From Ga0077560 sp046330435 (lineage in GTDB: Bacteria > Actinomycetota > Thermoleophilia > Miltoncostaeales > Miltoncostaeaceae), in contig JAXLST010000013.1 in assembly GCA_046330435.1 (NCBI GenBank), forward strand, positions 1 through 64,000: DNA of 64,000 nucleotides. The letters are read 5' to 3'. Under the pieces are notes generated by a model that saw only the letters and a list, made by a program, of their open reading frames with translations, did not search any database and had not been told where the DNA came from. Shown here piece by piece: positions 23,100-31,147 of this stretch (positions within the stretch are counted from its first letter, which is position 1; each line of letters starts with the position of its first letter). Made by a program: the position numbers and the translations under genes.

Positions 23100-23467
23100 G
23101 GGCGCATGTGGGCCGAGGGCTCCACGGAGCGCTCGAAGAACTCCATCAGCTCGGGCGTGAGCAGCGGCGGCGCGTTGTCCACGAGGTTCGCGATGACGGT
23201 GATCCGCGCGTCGCGGGCATGCTCGGCGATGGCCTGCCAGCCGGCGGCCTGCCCCTTGTCGTGCCCGTCCGCGAGGTCGGCCATGGTCATGGCGATCTTC
23301 TCGGTGGCGTCCGGCTTGCACAGCCGGTCGTGGGCGTCGACCACCAGCACCAGGCGCATCCACGGGTGGGCGCCGCCATGGTCACGCGCGTTCTTCAGCC
23401 AGTCGGGGGACATCCACGGCTCGAGGGTGTCCACCAGCGCCGACCATGCGGCGGCGTCATCGCTCAT
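23096..23467 (-). CDS. hypothetical protein
   Basis: A 123-residue soluble protein, mostly helical, with an aromatic N-terminal segment (LEPWMSPDWLKNARDHGGAHPWM), a hydrophobic strand (RLVLVVDAH) and a nucleotide-free, acidic C-terminal part. I do not recognise it. ATG 23467 follows the SHOCT gene stop with no gap, and its stop overlaps the next GTG, so it belongs to the operon. Confidence 0.5.
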   Translation of the reverse strand: MSDDAAAWSALVDTLEPWMSPDWLKNARDHGGAHPWMRLVLVVDAHDRLCKPDATEKIAMTMADLADGHDKGQAAGWQAIAEHARDARITVIANLVDNAPPLLTPELMEFFERSVEPSAHMRP

Positions 23468-23719
23468 TCAGATCCTCTCCAGCAGCTCGCGCTTCTTGGT
23501 CTGGAACTCGTCCTCGGTGATGTGGCCCTCGTCGCGGAGCTTCGCGAGCTCGCGGATCGTGTCGGCCGGTGACTGCCCGGGCTTGGAGGAGCCGGGCTTC
23601 CACAGCTGACCCATGTCCAGCGCCGCCTGCCGGGCGAGCTTGCCCGCCTGCTCGGCGACCTTCTGGACCTCGTCCATGAGTTCGCGCATCGCGCGCTTGG
23701 CGTCGGTCTGGGATTCCAT
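23468..23719 (-). CDS. short helical protein with C-terminal SHOCT domain
   Basis: An 83-residue protein. The first half is a charged helix (EVQKVAEQAGKLARQAALDMG) and the second is a SHOCT motif (DTIRELAKLRDEGHITEDEFQTKKRELL), which often mediates oligomer formation. ATG 23719 is preferred since a TACGCT box lies exactly 6 nt upstream, which fits a leaderless start; the frame is open to 23749. It is the first gene of the five-gene minus operon ending at 21914. Confidence 0.72.
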   Translation of the reverse strand: MESQTDAKRAMRELMDEVQKVAEQAGKLARQAALDMGQLWKPGSSKPGQSPADTIRELAKLRDEGHITEDEFQTKKRELLERI

Positions 23720-23725
23720 GAGGTC

Positions 23726-23731
23726 AGCGTA
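23726..23731 (-). promoter_or_regulatory. -10 box of a leaderless promoter (TACGCT)
   Basis: Six nucleotides before the ATG at 23719 on the minus strand. It would drive the SHOCT-to-PPOX operon. Confidence 0.45.
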
Positions 23732-23771
23732 CCCGCTCGCGCGCGGCACGGCTCACGGAACGGTGAGGCGG

Positions 23772-23777
23772 TAAATT
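23772..23777 (+). promoter_or_regulatory. -10 box (TAAATT)
   Basis: The most AT-rich hexamer in this intergenic region, divergent from the TACGCT box. Transcription from about 23784 gives a 21-nt leader with GAGAGG before GTG 23805. Confidence 0.4.
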
Positions 23778-23804
23778 GTGCGACGTGCGACGAGAGGGAT
23801 GGAT

Positions 23805-24062
23805 GTGATCGCCACCGGGACCCCGAAGCAGCCCGCCGGGCGCACCCGTCAGCTGCGGCACGACGAGGTGCTCGGCCGCTGGCCGGTCCTCAATGAGCCG
23901 TGGGCGCTCAGCATCGAGCGGTCCCGCGTCGTCGCGCCCGTCGTGGGCGCACCGCCCGTGGGGGGCGTGGACCCGCTCACGGCCATCAACCGCCGGATGG
24001 GCCTGCCGGACGACTACGGCCGTGACGCGGTCGCGAAGGCGGCGCAGGGCAAGGGCGGCTGA
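23805..24062 (+). CDS. hypothetical protein
   Basis: An 85-residue protein of low complexity with a basic N-terminus and segments LRHDEVLGRWPVLNEPWALS and GGVDPLTAINRRMGLPDDYG. No domain is recognised. The start is taken as GTG 23805 because GAGAGG lies about 7 nt upstream; ATG 23799 overlaps that site and GTG 23778 directly abuts the -10 box. Confidence 0.5.
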   Translation: MIATGTPKQPAGRTRQLRHDEVLGRWPVLNEPWALSIERSRVVAPVVGAPPVGGVDPLTAINRRMGLPDDYGRDAVAKAAQGKGG

Positions 24063-24101
24063 TCCGTCTCACGATGTGGGCGCCCGGGCGCGCCCCGCTG
24101 C

Positions 24102-24107
24102 TAGATT
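24102..24107 (+). promoter_or_regulatory. -10 box of a leaderless promoter (TAGATT)
   Basis: Seven nucleotides before the GTG of the MarR gene at 24115. Confidence 0.45.
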
Positions 24108-24114
24108 CCGGGTC

Positions 24115-24600
24115 GTGAACCCGGAAACCACCACTCCGGAAGAGCACCGTTCGAGCCTCGCGCGGATGGCCGCGGAGGCGGTGCTCGCCATGGCGTCCTC
24201 GGTGGAGCGCGACCTGGACCGCCACGCCGCGGACTTCGGCATCTCCGACGCGAAGCTGGAGGTGCTCGAGGTGCTGTCGTGCTGCTCCGGCCGCCGCGCG
24301 TGCCTGTACGCGCTGGGCGACCGGCTCGGCGTGACCCGCCCCAACATCACCAAGCTGGTCGACGGGCTGGAGCGCCAGGGCCTGGTGGAGCGGCGCCCGC
24401 ACCCCGACGACCGGCGCATGGTCCACGCCCAGCTCACCCCCGAGGGGGCGGCGATCGCGAGTCGCGCCCTGCCCGGCCGGGTACAACGCCTCGAGGAGCT
24501 GTGGTCGCAGCTCGACGACGAGGAGCTGGAGGTGCTGGTGGGCCTGCTCATGCGCACCGCGGTGCGGACCTGCGGCGAGACCGCCGCGCAGACCGCCTGA
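24115..24600 (+). CDS. MarR-family regulator
   Basis: A 161-residue winged-helix regulator. It shows the N-terminal dimerisation helix, ISDAKLEVLEVLSCCSG, the recognition region LGDRLGVTRPNITKLVDGLERQGLVERRPHPDDRR (with the DxR wing) and LTPEGAAIA. Two adjacent cysteines (CC near residue 59) and a third nearby could act as a redox switch, as in OhrR-like members; this is speculative. GTG 24115 follows a -10 box by 7 nt. Its stop overlaps the antiporter start, so it probably controls its own transcript together with the antiporter. Confidence 0.9.
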   Translation: MNPETTTPEEHRSSLARMAAEAVLAMASSVERDLDRHAADFGISDAKLEVLEVLSCCSGRRACLYALGDRLGVTRPNITKLVDGLERQGLVERRPHPDDRRMVHAQLTPEGAAIASRALPGRVQRLEELWSQLDDEELEVLVGLLMRTAVRTCGETAAQTA

Positions 24601-25724
24601 CGGCGGTCGACGCAGCCCGCGGCCCGCGGCCTCCCGCGACGCGCCGCCTCCCCTCCTGGACCACGCTCGTCCCCGTGCTGGCGCTGCTCGCGCTGGCCGC
24701 CGCGTGGGGGCGGGACCTGCCGGTGATCGCGGTGGTGGTCATCGGCGCCGTGCTCGCCGTCGCGGTGATCGCCGCCGTGCACCACGCCGAGGTGGTGGCG
24801 CACCGCGTCGGGGAGCCCTACGGCTCCATCGTCCTCGCCGTCGCGGTGACCGTGATCGAGGTGGGGCTCATCGTCGCGCTGATGATCTCGGGCGGCGAGG
24901 AGGCCAACGCCCTGGCCCGCGACACCGTGTTCGCCGCGGTGATGATCACGTGCAACGGCATCGTGGGGCTCGCCCTGCTGGTGGGGGCGGTCAAGTACGG
25001 CCTCACCCACTTCAACGCCGAGGGGGCGGGGTCTGCGCTCGCGACGGTGGCGACGCTCGCCGCCACGTGCCTGGTGCTGCCGGCCTACACCACCAGCGCC
25101 GACGGGCCCGTGTTCTCCACCGCGCAGCTCGTGTTCGCGGCGGTCGCGTCGCTCGCCCTGTACGGGCTGTTCGTGGCGACCCAGGCAGGCAAGCACCGGG
25201 ACTTCTTCCTGCCGGTCACCTCCCAGGGGGACATCCTGGAGGAGGACGAACACGCGGACCCGCCGTCCGCGCGCGCCGCGTGGACGAGCCTGGGACTGCT
25301 GGTCGCCTCCCTGGTGGCGGTGGTGGGACTGGCGAAGGTCGTCTCCCCGTCGGTGGAGTCCGCCGTGGCCGACGCCGGCCTGCCGAACGCCTTCGTCGGC
25401 GTGATCATCGCCCTCCTCATCCTGGCGCCCGAGACGCTGGCGGCGACGCGCGCCGCGCTGCGCGACCGGATGCAGACCAGCCTCAACCTGGCGTTCGGGT
25501 CCGCGATGGCGAGCATCGGCCTCACGATCCCGGCGATCGCCGTGGCGTCGCGCTGGATCGAGGGCGACCTCGTGCTCGGACTGGGCGACACGCAGATCAC
25601 GCTGCTGGTGCTCACCATGTTCGTCTCCGCGCTCACGGTGATCCCGGGGCGCGCGACGCGGCTGCAGGGGGGCGTGCACCTGGTGCTGCTGGCGGCGTTC
25701 GTCTTCCTGGCGATGAATCCCTAA
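24597..25724 (+). CDS. chaA: ChaA-type calcium/sodium-proton antiporter
   Basis: About 375 residues and 11 membrane helices. GEPYGSIVLAVAVTVIEVGLI and ILAPETLAATRAALRDRMQTSLNLAFGSAMASIGLTIP match the two alpha-repeat motifs of E. coli ChaA, with the acidic residues used for cation exchange. A polar, acidic loop (ILEEDEHADPP) lies in the middle. E. coli ChaA has sequence aligned with TTLVPVLALL, upstream of the first GTG (24675), so the start must be earlier. CTG 24597 overlaps the MarR stop as CTGA, just as ATGA/GTGA pairs do elsewhere, and is my choice. The stop overlaps the convergent XRE gene by 4 nt. Confidence 0.82.
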   Translation: MTAVDAARGPRPPATRRLPSWTTLVPVLALLALAAAWGRDLPVIAVVVIGAVLAVAVIAAVHHAEVVAHRVGEPYGSIVLAVAVTVIEVGLIVALMISGGEEANALARDTVFAAVMITCNGIVGLALLVGAVKYGLTHFNAEGAGSALATVATLAATCLVLPAYTTSADGPVFSTAQLVFAAVASLALYGLFVATQAGKHRDFFLPVTSQGDILEEDEHADPPSARAAWTSLGLLVASLVAVVGLAKVVSPSVESAVADAGLPNAFVGVIIALLILAPETLAATRAALRDRMQTSLNLAFGSAMASIGLTIPAIAVASRWIEGDLVLGLGDTQITLLVLTMFVSALTVIPGRATRLQGGVHLVLLAAFVFLAMNP

Positions 25725-25960
25725 CCGTCGCCCCAGAGGGCCTCGACGCTGGTCTCGAGTGCCCCGGCGACCTTGAGGGCGAGGTAGACGGAGGGGGCGT
25801 AGTCGCCGGTCTCCATGGAGATGATCGTCTGCCGGCTCACGCCCGCCGCGGCGGCGAGCTCCTGCTGGGTGAGGCCGATCTCCCTGCGGCGTGCGCGCAC
25901 CAGTTCGCCGGCCGCCCCGTCCGCGGTGTCGGCCCGGACGGAGCCGCCCTGCCGCGCCAC
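25721..25960 (-). CDS. small XRE-family regulator
   Basis: A 79-residue protein consisting almost only of a helix-turn-helix (VRARRREIGLTQQELAAAAGVSRQTIISMETGDYAPS), ending in ALETSVEALWGD. These short regulators usually accompany a membrane protein gene and repress their own operon. GTG 25960 begins directly at the stop of the membrane protein gene upstream. The double palindrome at 26502-26534 is the likely binding site. Confidence 0.85.
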   Translation of the reverse strand: MARQGGSVRADTADGAAGELVRARRREIGLTQQELAAAAGVSRQTIISMETGDYAPSVYLALKVAGALETSVEALWGDG

Positions 25961-26488
25961 CTAGTCCATCTCCGCGTCCGCCCCCGCGGCGGCGCGGCGG
26001 GCGCGGATCCGGCTGCGGACCGCGACGAACGCGACCCCTCCCGCCAGACCGATCACACCCCCGACCGTCGCCCCGACGGCCTCCGTCGCGTCCATCCCGG
26101 CGAATGCCCGCATGAAGCCGAGGAAGAAGACCGGGCCGGCGGGGATGGCGACGGCGCTGATGAGGATCCGCTTGCGGGACCAGTGCACCGGGTGGACCTC
26201 GACCCGCTTGCGGCGGACGTGCAGATTGGCGGGGAGCAGCCCCAGGTGGAAGACGGCGAACGCGACCGCCAGGAGGATGGCGGCGTCGCGGTCGGCGAAC
26301 CAGACGAGGGCGGCCATCGTCCAGGGCACCAGGATCCACTGGGCGGAGGCGGCGAGGGCGATGCCCTCGTACCACCGGTACCGCTCGCGCTCGTCCTGGC
26401 CGTAGATGTCCCCGTCGTGGTCGAGGACCCAGTCGGTGAGGCGGTCCAGGACGCCGGGGGCGCGACCGCCAGCATGTGAAGTGGACAT
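25961..26488 (-). CDS. multi-pass membrane protein paired with the XRE regulator
   Basis: A 175-residue protein: a charged N-terminal region (about 1-42), two close helices (about 43-82), a basic loop (HVRRKRVEVHPVHWSRKR), two further helices (about 103-150) and a basic tail. Function unknown; the pair resembles common XRE-plus-membrane-protein operons. ATG 26488 is chosen since the frame upstream has only TTG and the predicted start of transcription falls at this codon. Confidence 0.65.
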   Translation of the reverse strand: MSTSHAGGRAPGVLDRLTDWVLDHDGDIYGQDERERYRWYEGIALAASAQWILVPWTMAALVWFADRDAAILLAVAFAVFHLGLLPANLHVRRKRVEVHPVHWSRKRILISAVAIPAGPVFFLGFMRAFAGMDATEAVGATVGGVIGLAGGVAFVAVRSRIRARRAAAGADAEMD

Positions 26489-26501
26489 GACCCGAGTGTG
26501 C

Positions 26502-26534
26502 GTCAAGCCAACTTGACAGTCAAGTCCGCTTGAC
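26502..26534. promoter_or_regulatory. two tandem 16-bp palindromes, operator over the promoter
   Basis: GTCAAG-N4-CTTGAC occurs at 26502-26517 and again at 26519-26534, one base apart, so the centres are 17 bp apart. On the minus strand the TTGACT between them fits a -35 box, and CACACT 17 bp downstream a weak -10 box, which would put the transcript start at about ATG 26488. A dimeric XRE repressor encoded by the second gene could bind both sites and block the promoter. Confidence 0.75.
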
Positions 26535-26573
26535 GTGTGTTACAGGCCGCGGCCGACCCGGGCTCGGAAACGA

Positions 26574-26600
26574 CGAGGGGCGCCCGCCGGGCGCCCCTCG
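26574..26600 (-). terminator. citrate synthase terminator
   Basis: CGAGGGGCGCCC and GGGCGCCCCTCG pair perfectly over 12 bp with a GCC loop, 24 bases after the citrate synthase stop. On the minus strand the stem is followed by TCGTTTCCG, a short T run. Confidence 0.75.
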
Positions 26601-26624
26601 GAACAACGTTCGGTGAGCGGTGCC

Positions 26625-27902
26625 CTAGCGGGCGCCGACCTCCACGTAGTCGCGCTTCGCCGGGCCCACGTAGACCTGGCGCGGACGGGAGATCTTCTGC
26701 TCCTTGTCGTTGATCATCTCGTACCACTGCGAGGTCCAGCCGGGCATGCGGCCGATCGCGAACATCACGGTGAACATCTCCACCGGGATGTTGAGCGCCT
26801 CGTAGATGAGGCCCGAGTAGAAGTCGACGTTCGGGTAGAGCTTCCGCTTGACGAAGTACTCGTCCTCGAGCGCGACCTTCTCCAGCCGGACGGCGATCTC
26901 GAGCAGCGGGTTGACCCCGGTGACCGCGAACACGTCGTCGCAGGCCTTCTTGATGATCGTGGCGCGCGGGTCGAAGTTCTTGTAGACCCGGTGCCCGAAG
27001 CCCATCAGGCGCTCCTTGCCGGCCTTCACGCCCTCGATGAACGCCGGGATGTTCTCGGCCTTCTCGATGCGGCGCAGCATGCGGAGCACGGCCTCGTTGG
27101 CGCCGCCGTGCAGCGGGCCGTAGAGGGCGGCCACACCGGCGGCCGCGGCGGAGTACGGGTCGACCTGGGAGGACCCGACGGACCGCACCGCGGAGGTGGA
27201 GCAGTTCTGCTCGTGGTCCGCGTGCAGGATGAGGAGCACGTCGAGGGCCCGCACGAGGCGAGGATCGGGGGACTCCTGGCCGATCATCGTGAGGAAGTTC
27301 TCGGCATACGACTTGCCGGGGTCCGCGTCGATGTAGGGCTTGCCCTGGTTGTGGCGGTAGGCCCACGCACCCAGGGTGGCCACCTTGGCGTTCAGGCGGA
27401 CGACCTGGCGGCGCTGCGACTCCGGGTCCGTGATGTCGTTCGCGTCCGGGTACACCGGGGCGAGGGCGGCGATCGCGGCCAGGAGGATGGTCATGGGGTG
27501 GGCGTCCTTGGAGAAGCCCTCCACCACGCCGCGTACCCGGGGGTCGACGGCGAGCTCGGCTGCGATGTCCGACTCCCACTTGGCCAGCTGGTCCTTCGTC
27601 GGCAGCTCACCCTCGAGCAGGAGGTACGCCACCTCCAGGAAGGTGCTCTGACCGGCGAGCTGCTCGATCGGGTACCCCCGGTACTGGAGCACCCCAGCGT
27701 CGCCGTCGAGGAACGTGATGGAGCTGCGACACGACGCGGTGTTCATGAACGCCGGGTCATAGGTCATGAGGCCGAAGTCCGCGTCGTCGACCTTGATCTG
27801 GCGGAGGTCGGTGGCGCGGATGGTCCCCTCGGCGATGGGGATCTCGTAGGTCGTACCGGTGCGGTTGTCGGTGACCGTCAGCGTGTCGGTCGAGGTCGTC
27901 AA
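26625..27902 (-). CDS. gltA: citrate synthase (type II)
   Basis: A 425-residue enzyme joining acetyl-CoA and oxaloacetate in the citric acid cycle. The catalytic residues are visible: His in LHADHEQNCSTSAVR, His in GFGHRVYKNFDPRA and Asp in YPNVDFYSG. The N-terminal beta region (TYDPAFMNTASCRSSITFLDGDAG) is that of the hexameric type II enzymes of bacteria. TTG 27902 is chosen because GGGAC lies 8 nt ahead and the N-terminus then matches family length; a frame to 27947 also exists. A TATGCT box lies about 60 nt upstream, and a strong terminator follows, so it is monocistronic. Confidence 0.95.
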   Translation of the reverse strand: MTTSTDTLTVTDNRTGTTYEIPIAEGTIRATDLRQIKVDDADFGLMTYDPAFMNTASCRSSITFLDGDAGVLQYRGYPIEQLAGQSTFLEVAYLLLEGELPTKDQLAKWESDIAAELAVDPRVRGVVEGFSKDAHPMTILLAAIAALAPVYPDANDITDPESQRRQVVRLNAKVATLGAWAYRHNQGKPYIDADPGKSYAENFLTMIGQESPDPRLVRALDVLLILHADHEQNCSTSAVRSVGSSQVDPYSAAAAGVAALYGPLHGGANEAVLRMLRRIEKAENIPAFIEGVKAGKERLMGFGHRVYKNFDPRATIIKKACDDVFAVTGVNPLLEIAVRLEKVALEDEYFVKRKLYPNVDFYSGLIYEALNIPVEMFTVMFAIGRMPGWTSQWYEMINDKEQKISRPRQVYVGPAKRDYVEVGAR

Positions 27903-27961
27903 TCCAGTGTCCCTTCGGTGCGTTTCCCCTGGGGCTGCTTCCCTCAAAGTTGCATCGGGAA

Positions 27962-27967
27962 AGCATA
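27962..27967 (-). promoter_or_regulatory. -10 box of the citrate synthase promoter (TATGCT)
   Basis: TATGCT on the minus strand lies about 60 nt before the TTG at 27902, so the leader would be about 53 nt and contain the GGGAC ribosome site. Confidence 0.4.
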
Positions 27968-28051
27968 GTCACCGCATGACGTTTGGGGCGGGCATACCCA
28001 CCCCGGTTCGGGACACCGATGTCAGGTCATGGGAGGTTCCCGCCGGGAGCC

Positions 28052-29617
28052 TCAGAGGCTGAGGCCCCAGACCGGGTCCTTCCGGGTGATGCGACCCGCC
28101 TCCGTTCCGGTCGCATCCCTGGCGATGACCTCCCGCAGATGGCCGGATCGGATGGGGACGGCGGCGACGTAGAAGCCGTTGCGCACGACCGCCTCGGTGC
28201 GCCTGCCGTCACGTGACACCACCGTGACGGATCGGACGTCCCCTCCGGCCCTTCCGAACAGCAACCGGGTCCCCCGCGGGTTCTCCCAGTCGCCACCGCA
28301 GACGCTCAAGGAGGGGCGTGCGGGGTCGATCGGACACGGACCCAGCCCCACCGAGCCAGCGGACACCGCGCCGGCGGCCTCCCATCCGTCGGCCGTGCGA
28401 GCGCTCCAGATCCACCAGGTCCCCCGGGGCGACGCCACCGACACCACGCGGCGGAAGGTCTCCGGACGCAGCCGCGCGAGTCCTCCGCCGGGATCATCCG
28501 AGACCGGGCGTAGCCCGGCCGGCAGCGCGACCCTGCGTCCCGGACGGGGCGGCTCTGGGCCAACCGGTGTCGCGCGGACGACGGCGCTGAGGGCGTCGGC
28601 CTGGCCTCCGGCGTCGCGATACGCCGTGGCGCGCGCCTCCGCGTCCCCCATGGGAACCTCGGCCCGGCCCGAGTACCGGTCCCACATCGTCACCGGCAGC
28701 CGCGGACCTCCAGAGAGGGAGCCCTTGAGCACCGGCGGCGTGCCCGACCCGCCGAGGCCGGCCTCGAACGCCGGGCGGTCGGCGGGCGCCACGTGGAGGA
28801 CCAGTCCGGTGCGATCGGTCGTCACCGCCCGGATGAGACCCGGCGGGATCAGCTCCCTCCGGTAGGCGCGGAACACCACCCGCCGCCCCTCGGGCACGAC
28901 GTCGATGACGACGGACGCGCGAACGGCCATCACCCTGCCGCCGGCTCCCATCCGCGCCGCCGCGGCCTGCGCCCGTGCGGGGGTGGCATACGGGCCGGAG
29001 ATGGAATCGTCGGCGGGGCCGGGCGTGCTGAGGACCGAGTAGTAGACCGCCGGCTTCCCCTCCGCCGCGCGGACGCCGGCCGCTCCGAGCACCAGCGCGG
29101 CATCGGGTGAGCCCTTCCCCGCGGTGCCGTCATCGACGATGCGCAGGCCCGGGACCGCGGGGATCCAATCCCGTGCCCAGTCGGGATCGTGCGTGCGCGG
29201 GAGGAACACGCTCAGCTGCCCACCAGAACGCGCGATCGCGAAGCCGGTGATGCCCTGGATCCTGGCCCGGTCCGTGAGCACCCGCTCCATCCGCTCGGCG
29301 GCCGCGTCGTCGCTCTGCCCCTCGCGGATGGAGGTGACGCGCACCAGAATCTCAACCCCCGTGACACCGGGCGGCGCCGCGCTCGGGACCCGTGGTGCGC
29401 TTCCCTGGCGCACCGCCACCACCCCGAGCACCACCGCGAGCGCAACGCCCCCGGCGAGGCCCGGCGCCCATCGCATCACCCCGCCGAGGCGCCGCGGCGT
29501 CCGCCGATCCTGCGCCGTGGTGGTCCGGCGCAGCACGTCCTCCCAGTCAGCGCCATGCGAGGAACCAGGCCGGGTTCGTTCCAGCGCATCGAGCACGGCG
29601 GGGTCGCGATCGGTCAT
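28052..29617 (-). CDS. ECF-coupled membrane-anchored protein with a SecD-like extracytoplasmic region
   Basis: A 521-residue protein overlapping the ECF sigma gene (ATGA). Residues 1-48 are cytoplasmic, about 49-68 form the single membrane helix, and the rest lies outside. Residues about 85-260 (RMERVLTDRARIQGITGFAIARSGGQLSVFLP, then a pair of ferredoxin-like strands) recall the P1 head of SecD, where a similar helix-strand unit is repeated. The C-terminal part is beta-rich with one Cys pair (GPCPID, SVCGGD). Its role as anti-sigma or sensor is inferred from gene pairing. No zinc anti-sigma motif is seen. Confidence 0.55.
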   Translation of the reverse strand: MTDRDPAVLDALERTRPGSSHGADWEDVLRRTTTAQDRRTPRRLGGVMRWAPGLAGGVALAVVLGVVAVRQGSAPRVPSAAPPGVTGVEILVRVTSIREGQSDDAAAERMERVLTDRARIQGITGFAIARSGGQLSVFLPRTHDPDWARDWIPAVPGLRIVDDGTAGKGSPDAALVLGAAGVRAAEGKPAVYYSVLSTPGPADDSISGPYATPARAQAAAARMGAGGRVMAVRASVVIDVVPEGRRVVFRAYRRELIPPGLIRAVTTDRTGLVLHVAPADRPAFEAGLGGSGTPPVLKGSLSGGPRLPVTMWDRYSGRAEVPMGDAEARATAYRDAGGQADALSAVVRATPVGPEPPRPGRRVALPAGLRPVSDDPGGGLARLRPETFRRVVSVASPRGTWWIWSARTADGWEAAGAVSAGSVGLGPCPIDPARPSLSVCGGDWENPRGTRLLFGRAGGDVRSVTVVSRDGRRTEAVVRNGFYVAAVPIRSGHLREVIARDATGTEAGRITRKDPVWGLSL

Positions 29618-30132
29618 GACGTCTCCTCCAGGGCGCGCCGGACGGCGGCGTGGGCGGCGTGCAGGCTGGCGCTCACCGTGCCGGTGCGCACCCCCATCGC
29701 CGCGGCGATCGCCGCGTAGTCCAGGTCCGCGTGGTACCTCAGGAACAGGGCGATGCGCTGCCGCTCCGGCAGAGCCGCGACGGCGGCGGTCACCGCCGCG
29801 TCGCGCGGCGAGACCTCCGACGCGGGGCGCTCCGGCGGGTCGCCCAGGGGGAAGCGCCGGTTGCGGCGGGCCCCCGAGCGACGCTCCTGCCGGGCCTGGT
29901 TCACCACCGACGCCCACATCCAGGCCTTCAGGGCGCCCGGATCGCGCGGCCCGCGGGAGCCGAGCATGCGGGCGAACGCGTCCTGCACGGCCTCGCGCCC
30001 GGAGTCCGCGTCGCCGGTGATGCCGGCGGCCACGGCCACCAGCCGGGGGAACGTCTCCCGGTAGGCGGCCTCCAGGCGCCGCTCGAACGTGGGGGCGGGG
30101 GTGACGGGGTGGGGATCGATGGTGCGCATCAT
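29614..30132 (-). CDS. ECF-type RNA polymerase sigma factor
   Basis: A 172-residue sigma factor with region 2 (FERRLEAAYRETFPRLVAVA, DSGREAVQDAFARML, ALKAWMWASVVNQAR) and region 4 (LPERQRIALFLRYHADLDYAAIAAAMGVRTGTVSASLHAAHAAVRRAL). Region 2 resembles sigma factors of the SigE/SigM type only loosely. Two adjacent ATG codons (30132, 30129) follow AAGGGG; the first is used. The stop overlaps its membrane partner gene. Confidence 0.9.
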   Translation of the reverse strand: MMRTIDPHPVTPAPTFERRLEAAYRETFPRLVAVAAGITGDADSGREAVQDAFARMLGSRGPRDPGALKAWMWASVVNQARQERRSGARRNRRFPLGDPPERPASEVSPRDAAVTAAVAALPERQRIALFLRYHADLDYAAIAAAMGVRTGTVSASLHAAHAAVRRALEETS

Positions 30133-30163
30133 CCCCTTGGATGCCGCCGCCCCCGCGGCGTGT

Positions 30164-30982
30164 TTAGACGGGCCGGTGGCTCACCACGAAGTGGTTCGAG
30201 GCCTTCCCGGCGTCGATCATCCCCAGGTACTCGGTGAAGTAGACGAGGTGGTAGTCGGTCTGCTCCTCGCCCTGCTCGGCGGCGATCGCGTCGCGGTGCT
30301 TCGTCCACGCCGCCAGCCACCGCACCATGGTGTCGCGGAAGTCGCTGATGAACTCGGTGACCTCGTCCACCACGAACCCCGCCTCGGCGAGTTTCGCCTT
30401 GTAGCCGGCGAGGGTGTCCGTGTACTGCGGGATCGCGTAGCCGCGCGCCAGCTTCTCGCGCACCCCGGCGTCCTCCGGGCCGAAGTCGAACGTGCCGGAC
30501 AGGAACGCCCACGTCCCGCCGGGCCGCAGCACCCGCCGCACCTCGCGGAACAGCCCCACCTTGTCCTCGAACACGTTCATCACGTTCATCGAGATGACCA
30601 CGTCGAACGAGGCGTCCTCGAACGGCATGTCCATGCCGTCGGCCTGGACGAAGTCCACGCGGTCCCCCAGCCCCGCCCCCGCCGTGATGCGGCGCGCCAT
30701 CTCCACGCCCACGGCGTTGACCTCCAGGCCGGTCATCCGGCACCCGGTCCGGGACGCGATGTGCACCGCGGGCCCGCCGGTGCCGCTGCCCACGTCCAGG
30801 ACCCGGCTGTCCGGCCCGATGCCGAGCTGCGCGGCGAACCGGTCGAAGTACGCGGGGGTCACGAACGAGTGCTGCCCCAGGTCGTCGCCCTCAAGCCACA
30901 GGTCCTTCCGCAACGCCTGGTTGGCCGGGCTGTCGATGCGGTGCAGCTCTGAATAGTCGATCCCCAGCCCTCTGGTGCCCAT
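30164..30982 (-). CDS. SAM-dependent methyltransferase (UbiE/sterol type)
   Basis: A 272-residue protein. LDVGSGTGGPAVHIA is motif I, GLEVNAVGVEMA the acidic loop, QADGMDMPFEDASFDVVISMNVMNVF motifs II/III and RRVLRPGGTWAFLSG motif IV. The N-terminal region YSELHRIDSPANQALRKDLW and the C-terminal half are typical of small-molecule methyltransferases acting on lipids, quinones or amino compounds. It is monocistronic, with GAGGGGA before ATG 30982, and is divergent from the ABC exporter. Substrate unknown. Confidence 0.82.
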   Translation of the reverse strand: MGTRGLGIDYSELHRIDSPANQALRKDLWLEGDDLGQHSFVTPAYFDRFAAQLGIGPDSRVLDVGSGTGGPAVHIASRTGCRMTGLEVNAVGVEMARRITAGAGLGDRVDFVQADGMDMPFEDASFDVVISMNVMNVFEDKVGLFREVRRVLRPGGTWAFLSGTFDFGPEDAGVREKLARGYAIPQYTDTLAGYKAKLAEAGFVVDEVTEFISDFRDTMVRWLAAWTKHRDAIAAEQGEEQTDYHLVYFTEYLGMIDAGKASNHFVVSHRPV

Positions 30983-31133
30983 GCGCGCGTCCCCTCGATT
31001 CGTCCGCGGTCCTCCGCCACGGCTGGGCCCAACGCTAGGTCCGGCGGCCGCCGCCGGTCCAATACCTCTTGGCGGGCGATTCATAGGACGGAGCGATGAG
31101 ACGGTTGTCGGGGTGAACGCACGGGCGCGGCGC

Positions 31134-31139
31134 TAGCCT
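31134..31139 (+). promoter_or_regulatory. -10 box of a leaderless promoter (TAGCCT)
   Basis: Eight nucleotides before GTG 31148 of the ABC ATPase gene; no ribosome site is seen between them. Confidence 0.45.
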
Positions 31140-31147
31140 CCGAGGCC

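Noticed and set aside
31040..31062. Near-palindrome GGTCCGGCGGCCGCCGCCGGTCC between methyltransferase and ABC genes
   Set aside because: Arms contain a mismatch and consist of simple GC runs, so it is weak evidence for an operator.
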